Shown piece by piece: positions 59,365-64,000 of a stretch of 64,000 nt of DNA. A program made the position numbers and the translations under genes. The stretch covers positions 12,661,001 to 12,725,000 of the forward strand of contig NC_046681.1 in the NCBI RefSeq assembly GCF_009870125.1. The letters run 5' to 3'. The first letter of the stretch is position 1, and every line of letters begins with the position of its first letter. The notes under the pieces were generated by a model, which was given only the letters and a program-made list of their open reading frames with translations, was not told the DNA's origin and made no database searches. Source of the stretch: Drosophila pseudoobscura (taxonomy: Eukaryota; Arthropoda; Insecta; Diptera; Drosophilidae).

Positions 59365-62300
59365 AGGGCCATACACTGGAGGGCGCCGCTAAGAGATCCA
59401 CGTTTAAAATGCACAAAGTGTGGCCCAGGCACTTGCATTTCGATTGTGCGTCATTTAAGCTTTCTCTAGCTTCATTGACTAGGCAGCCATTAAGCCAAAC
59501 CATTTACCATAAGAAAATCATATACATTTATTTATACAATTTTGAGTGGGAAAATATCCACCGAACAAGCGATTAACTTCCACGTGACTATGGAGTCGCT
59601 CACACTGGCCGTTGTATGTTAAACCAAATTAAAATTATTGGAAAAACGCAGTTCTGTTTAAAATAGCAATTTTCCCAAAGTTTCACAGTGTGGCTTAGCA
59701 GGACAGAGCGTGTTTTCTCTCTTCTACTAGTTCTAAGAGAGATTTTCACACCTTGCAAGGTACCATTTGTGAAGGCCATCTGATATGTATATCCCCCACA
59801 GAAATTATCTCTCAATCAGTCAATAAAATACATAATATTTAATTGAAAAATATCATAATCTACACAAATATTGAAGTGCCATCAGTCAATATAGGCGACT
59901 GAAAAGTAAGTAATTATGAGCTTATGTACTCAGATTTTTGATTTCTCCTATCTATAAAGTTTTTATTACGACAGTTTAGTGATAAAGAAAGTCAGAAGTG
60001 ACGCTAGAAATTAAAGATTGAGTCACGATTGATTCATTTGACAGTATCTTGAAGTTCCAATGACCGAACAAGTGGAACAAAAATTGTTGTGAAACATGTG
60101 CTAAAAACAACGAAATAAAGTTCTCTGTGACCTTGGAATGGCATTTCGTAAATGACGATTTTCCACAGAAACACTTTGGCAAACTAAGACATTCGTCTGC
60201 GGAAAATGAAGTTGAAGAGAAAAACATATACCACAACCCCCCTGGGGGTTGGGGAAACGGAACTGTGGATAGTAGACAAAAGACGGCATTAATGTCGACA
60301 CTTTAAGGCTGCCGCTCTGAGCTTCCAGCTTCGAGCTTCGAGCGCACATCGTGAAGCGAACGAGTGTGCAATTTTTGACAAATTTATGATGATGGAATTT
60401 TAAGTGATTTTTAACGAGTGTTTGCTGACATGAGGGGGCCACTTGAGATCTAGGGGGAGAGGCGCGGTGCAACTTCTGTAATATGCTTAAGAAGCAGCCG
60501 AAAATTCGTGGCTTAAACGAAATCACAAATGAAACAAATTAAAGGATTGCAGGAGGAGTCGGTGCCACATCTTCCCATGCCATTCCAGAGAGCCATAAGG
60601 CTGTTCAGCTGTTGCCCCTCCACTGCCTACCAAATGCGGCAGCACCTGTGCACTCGACTGTAAAATTTATTGATTGCACAAAAAATAATAGGCCTTGAGG
60701 CTGCGCCCCTATTTATAGATGCGCCCACACACAATTTCCAGATTCCAAAGACCATTGTATACGTGTAGGTTTTATTTTGAGGAGAAGTCAACAAATTGGG
60801 GACACAAATAGCTACCAAACTGATGGATCATTCACTCAGTTTGGATCGGAAACGTACTTGTGGGACAAATACACATATTACAAGTACATATTATATACGC
60901 TGGCAGGACACCGGGATGACCTATTCTTGTGCAGAAAGGCAGCAATTTCCATAAGTATACCTCTGTCCTGACCTGTCGAAACTATTGCAAATGTGCCATA
61001 TACTGAAATAGCTTTAAGTATACCCCCAAGGTATGGAAAATGTTATGGTAGGTCCAGTAATAATTCAGTAGACCCATGGAAACTGCGGCAAGAGGTGCTC
61101 CGAGTAGCCCGTACTTGTGAATATTCACACCCAGCAGTTGGTAAAACTATTCGGTGTATGAGAACCACAGAACCACAATTTGCCAGGTCCTCTAAGTGGT
61201 GGTCTCTGCCGTCTCCTCGTTACTACATGGGTGTGGGTGCGGGTGTGGCTGTGGCTGCGGCTGTACTCGTGCGTGTGATTGACATGCATTCTCATTGAAT
61301 TATTAATTATGTAATGCGAAACCAATCGACTGCAATTTGCATATGAAATGAGCCCTCACACGCTCACAAAAGCCTAATTAGGGCTGCCTGCTCTGCTTTT
61401 CTCAATCCGCATGTGGCGGGCGGGGCGGAGGGGGCGAATGAATGAAAATTGCACAAATTTGCATAACATATATGGCGATATGTATATTTAAAGTGCAACG
61501 CAACAAAAGTTTTCAGTACGATGGTTAACGCGTTAGAAGAACCAACGACTTTGTCATGCAAATGGAAATGTCGGAAAGGCGGTGGACCTACTCGTACGAG
61601 TCCTCGGTTGTTTTAATTGCATTCAAACAAATTGGTCACTTAGGGAAATTGCTATTTGAAAATGCGAAAATTAGTTTGTTTTTCACTTTTTCAAAATAAT
61701 CCATTCAATCGAATTAATATTTCATCAAGTTGTTGATTCGACTGTTTCCACTGGCGCAAAATTCCACCAAGAATTAAAGGCAAAAACAGTTCATCTCTGA
61801 CTTGTCGGGCTAAAACCTCCACACGTATTCGATTGAGTGCGTTGGAGCCCGGGGAATCCGACAAAAGCCGGCTACAAAACAAATTGTGGCCCCCACGGCA
61901 CAGCCCCAGTGTGAATCAAAGAGGAGGGGCAGGAAGAAGACAGGCTACAAAAAAAAATTGAAACCCTGCAAATGTTTACATAATATGGACCACAGCTCCA
62001 TCTGCAGACGAGACTCTAGACCCTCCAGATCCCAGATCCCAGACGGTAGACGCGCTCAACGGTAGGTGTGATGTTTGAACTACACTCGACTGGGCCTCAG
62101 ACGGGCTGCTTCTTCACTTTACTGGCTGCTGCGGCTGCTGCGCTTTGCATTTTCTGTTTTACGGCCACTGTTTTTGCCTCAGTGGGCACCAGGCACCAGC
62201 CACCAGGCACATCCTCATACTCAGCTCCTACTCATCCTTATCCTTATCCTTATTCACAGCTGCGTTCCCCATCCCCATCCTGGCTGGGAGCAGCACTTGG

Positions 62301-63057
62301 CAAAGGCAAAGGCAAAGGCAAAGGCAATGGCGATTGCGTTGGCGGTGCACTGGTGTTATTAACATTTCTGTTGACATCCTTTGGGTTGCGTTTTCTGTAC
62401 TTTAGAAGGGGTATGCCATAAGGTATACTAGACACAATAGTACTCTACATAAGAGTTTTAAAGGTGTTCTCTTTTGAACATCATTTAATCTTTTTTCAGT
62501 CTTTGAGTTCTATTTAAGTATTATACTTTGTATTTTAGTTATTAGTCGTACGAAGCGGGGCACTATCCATCCTCCATATTGTAGTTTCCAATCTCAGAAA
62601 ACAGGGTACAATCACCGTCAGTACCCTCATAGATATACCATTTCCTTTTGCTTTCTTTTCCCTTTTTACTCGTTTTCATTTCTCTTCTAGGTTTTTCATT
62701 TGTATGTACTTAGCCGCTTTCTCAACTCTCAATCCTGCCACACGTGAAACATTTTCATTTTACTTTAGTGCATACGAATGTATTTTTTGAAAGCGCCTCA
62801 AAGACCCAAAAAAAAATGTACAAAAACAAGCTGGCAGAAATTATGAATGTATGTATACGAGTACACGAGTATGAATACGTATTGTTGACATATTGAGAGA
62901 TTGTGGCAATTTGGACCAGACGACACCATTTAAAAAGCCATTAGGGCCTGCCTCCGCCATCGCAGCGGATAATTGCCAGGCACAATGGAGTCGCACGGTC
63001 CCCTCCATTTTAATCGTAGTTCTGTCAGTGCAGCCAGCCAGTTATCAAGTGGAACAG
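59365..63057. other. Intergenic region
   Basis: AATAAA at about 59823 may end the small upstream gene. A GGCAAA hexamer repeat lies at 62299-62328. Open frames here (for example 62068-62421 plus and 61691-61882 minus) lack domains, splice support or codon bias and are not annotated. Nothing else is recognised. Confidence 0.55.
62299..62328. repeat. GGCAAA hexamer repeat
   Basis: Four perfect GGCAAA units and a fifth imperfect one lie in intergenic DNA. Confidence 0.9.
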
Positions 63058-63647
63058 ATGGTGCTTCTTCGTCTATATCTTCTCGCTGTCGGGGGATATT
63101 TCGGCTGCTGCCTTGCCTCCTATGTGCTGCAGGTGGATCTGTTCAGCTTCGCTGTCGATGATCCCGCGATAATCGTCTCTCAAAGTGCCTACGTCGAGCA
63201 GGAGCAGAACCGCAGCTATCTATCAGGACACTTGATTTTCAACAAAACAGTAAACGAAATCACGATGCGGTCATCAATGAACATCAGTCGTCCTCGACTG
63301 CCGGAGGTGCGGCTCTTCGATGTCAAATTGAATGTCTGTCAAATGATCAGTAATGGGTACAAGAATCGATTTGTCAGAGTATTCTACAACAGTTATGCCT
63401 CATTTGTCAATACGAGACCCGCATGTCCCATTAAGGCGGTAAGTTAACCTTCGGGATATGTATTCAAGTTTCTGCATTACGAACTCTTCAACAGAACTTC
63501 AACTACACCCTGACCCGCGCCTATTTGAACGAAAAAGTCCTGCCCGAACTCCTACCGCAATGCATCTTCCGCATGCAGCTCGTTTTTCAGCACCAGTCAA
63601 AGCCTCTGGCTCACATGCAACTGAATGGACGATTGAGTAGGGCCTGA
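63058..63647 (+). CDS. Secreted DUF1091-family protein
   Basis: Exons are 63058-63438 and 63495-63647, with a 56-nt intron (GTAAGT...TTCAACAG) and phase 0, giving 177 aa. A signal peptide (MVLLRLYLLAVGGYFGCCLA) is followed by the DUF1091 pattern: a Tyr/Phe-rich N-terminal strand region, LFDVKLNVCQMISNGYKN, a conserved ACPIK and a C-terminal strand set ending HMQLNGRLSRA. Length is typical for the family. These proteins are numerous in Drosophila and secreted; their biochemical role is not established. I start at 63058 because the upstream in-frame extension has no ATG nearby and would bury the signal peptide. AATAAA at 63726-63731 gives a 3' UTR of about 100 nt. Confidence 0.85.
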
Positions 63648-64000
63648 TGTCACTATATACAATGATTACCAAGTCCTAGCCCCAACAGTTTGCTGGCATG
63701 ACTGTTTGCTGATTGCTGTCAACTCAATAAACTGGAAAAAAACCAAGTGAGATGTTCGCTTAAATCTCGAGTTTGAAATACTACCAAAGACTACTAACTG
63801 AACTCTGCACATACATATGTGCATTAATTATAAGAAGACTTGAGCCTTTCATCAATCTAATAAGTTGGGTTGTCAGTTGCTAGCAGAGGATGCTATTTGT
63901 CATCAAGGACAGGGGAGAAGGATGATCTTCTCTACTGCGGAACACTTTAGGTGGAGGAGAGACTTCCTCTGGGAACTGGGTTGAACTGCCAGATCATTTG
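63648..64000 (+). promoter_or_regulatory. 3' flank of the DUF1091 gene with a possible promoter of the next gene
   Basis: AATAAA lies at 63726. TATAAG at 63829-63834 is followed by AAGACTTGAGCC and TCATC, closely matching the promoter-proximal sequence of the fibrinogen-domain gene (53736-53760). A related or similarly controlled gene may start here, but no coding exon is identifiable before the window ends. Confidence 0.35.

Noticed and set aside
61691..61882. 63-codon minus-strand frame with an amphipathic C-terminal half
   Set aside because: It looks helical but has no homologous family I recognise, no start context and no neighbouring exons; chance is likely.
62068..62421. 117-codon plus-strand frame with hydrophobic ends
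   Set aside because: Much of it is generated by CTTATC and GGCAAA simple repeats, and all three frames are open, so coding is doubtful.

Overview
This is a eukaryotic nuclear window, almost certainly from a Drosophila (fruit fly) genome. Most introns that I could phase are 55-64 nt with GT/GC...AG ends and TACTAA-like branch points. Proteins carry poly-Gln, poly-Ala and poly-His runs. CA/GT, CT/GA and ATGTAC microsatellites fill the non-coding DNA, and two insect-type families (a fibrinogen-related protein and a DUF1091 secreted protein) are present. The microsatellite richness would suit the obscura group, but that is a guess. There is no operon, CRISPR array, rRNA or convincing tRNA.

Layout. 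1-7155: non-coding, probably upstream DNA and 5' UTR. 7156-31504 (+): a large six-exon gene for a roughly 1020-aa protein with a His-rich N-terminus and two predicted membrane helices. Its 20.7-kb first intron holds a candidate alternative first exon (16844-16987), a candidate proline-rich cassette exon (18818-18877) and a striking ACGT-rich tract (about 15.5-16.7 kb, with a second cluster at 18.77-19.1 kb). 33369-36817: a 3.4-kb inverted repeat with about 1.4-kb arms of roughly 99% identity. It carries two convergent copies of an uncharacterised gene around inverted arrays of about 131-bp tandem repeats. 40731-47889 (-): a four-exon gene for a 1068-aa CABIT-domain protein (GAREM/THEMIS/Serrano type). 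51892-52550 (-): a two-exon gene for a 199-aa protein with a C-terminal membrane anchor. 53801-55251 (+): a secreted coiled-coil plus fibrinogen-domain protein. 57181-58317 (+): an intronless BTB-BACK-discoidin protein related to BTBD9. 59227-59364 (+): a 45-aa single-helix membrane protein resembling TOM5. 63058-63647 (+): a secreted DUF1091 protein. The rest is intronic or intergenic.

The genes do not form one pathway; they are neighbours with separate roles (signalling adaptor, putative membrane protein, secreted lectin-like protein, mitochondrial protein and so on). The most unusual object is the inverted repeat between the convergent 3' ends of the two large genes. It could be a young inverted gene duplication, a foldback-element-associated rearrangement, or a source of long hairpin RNA feeding the endogenous siRNA pathway. 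Exon models were joined by hand from splice signals, phase and protein continuity; no transcript data were available.
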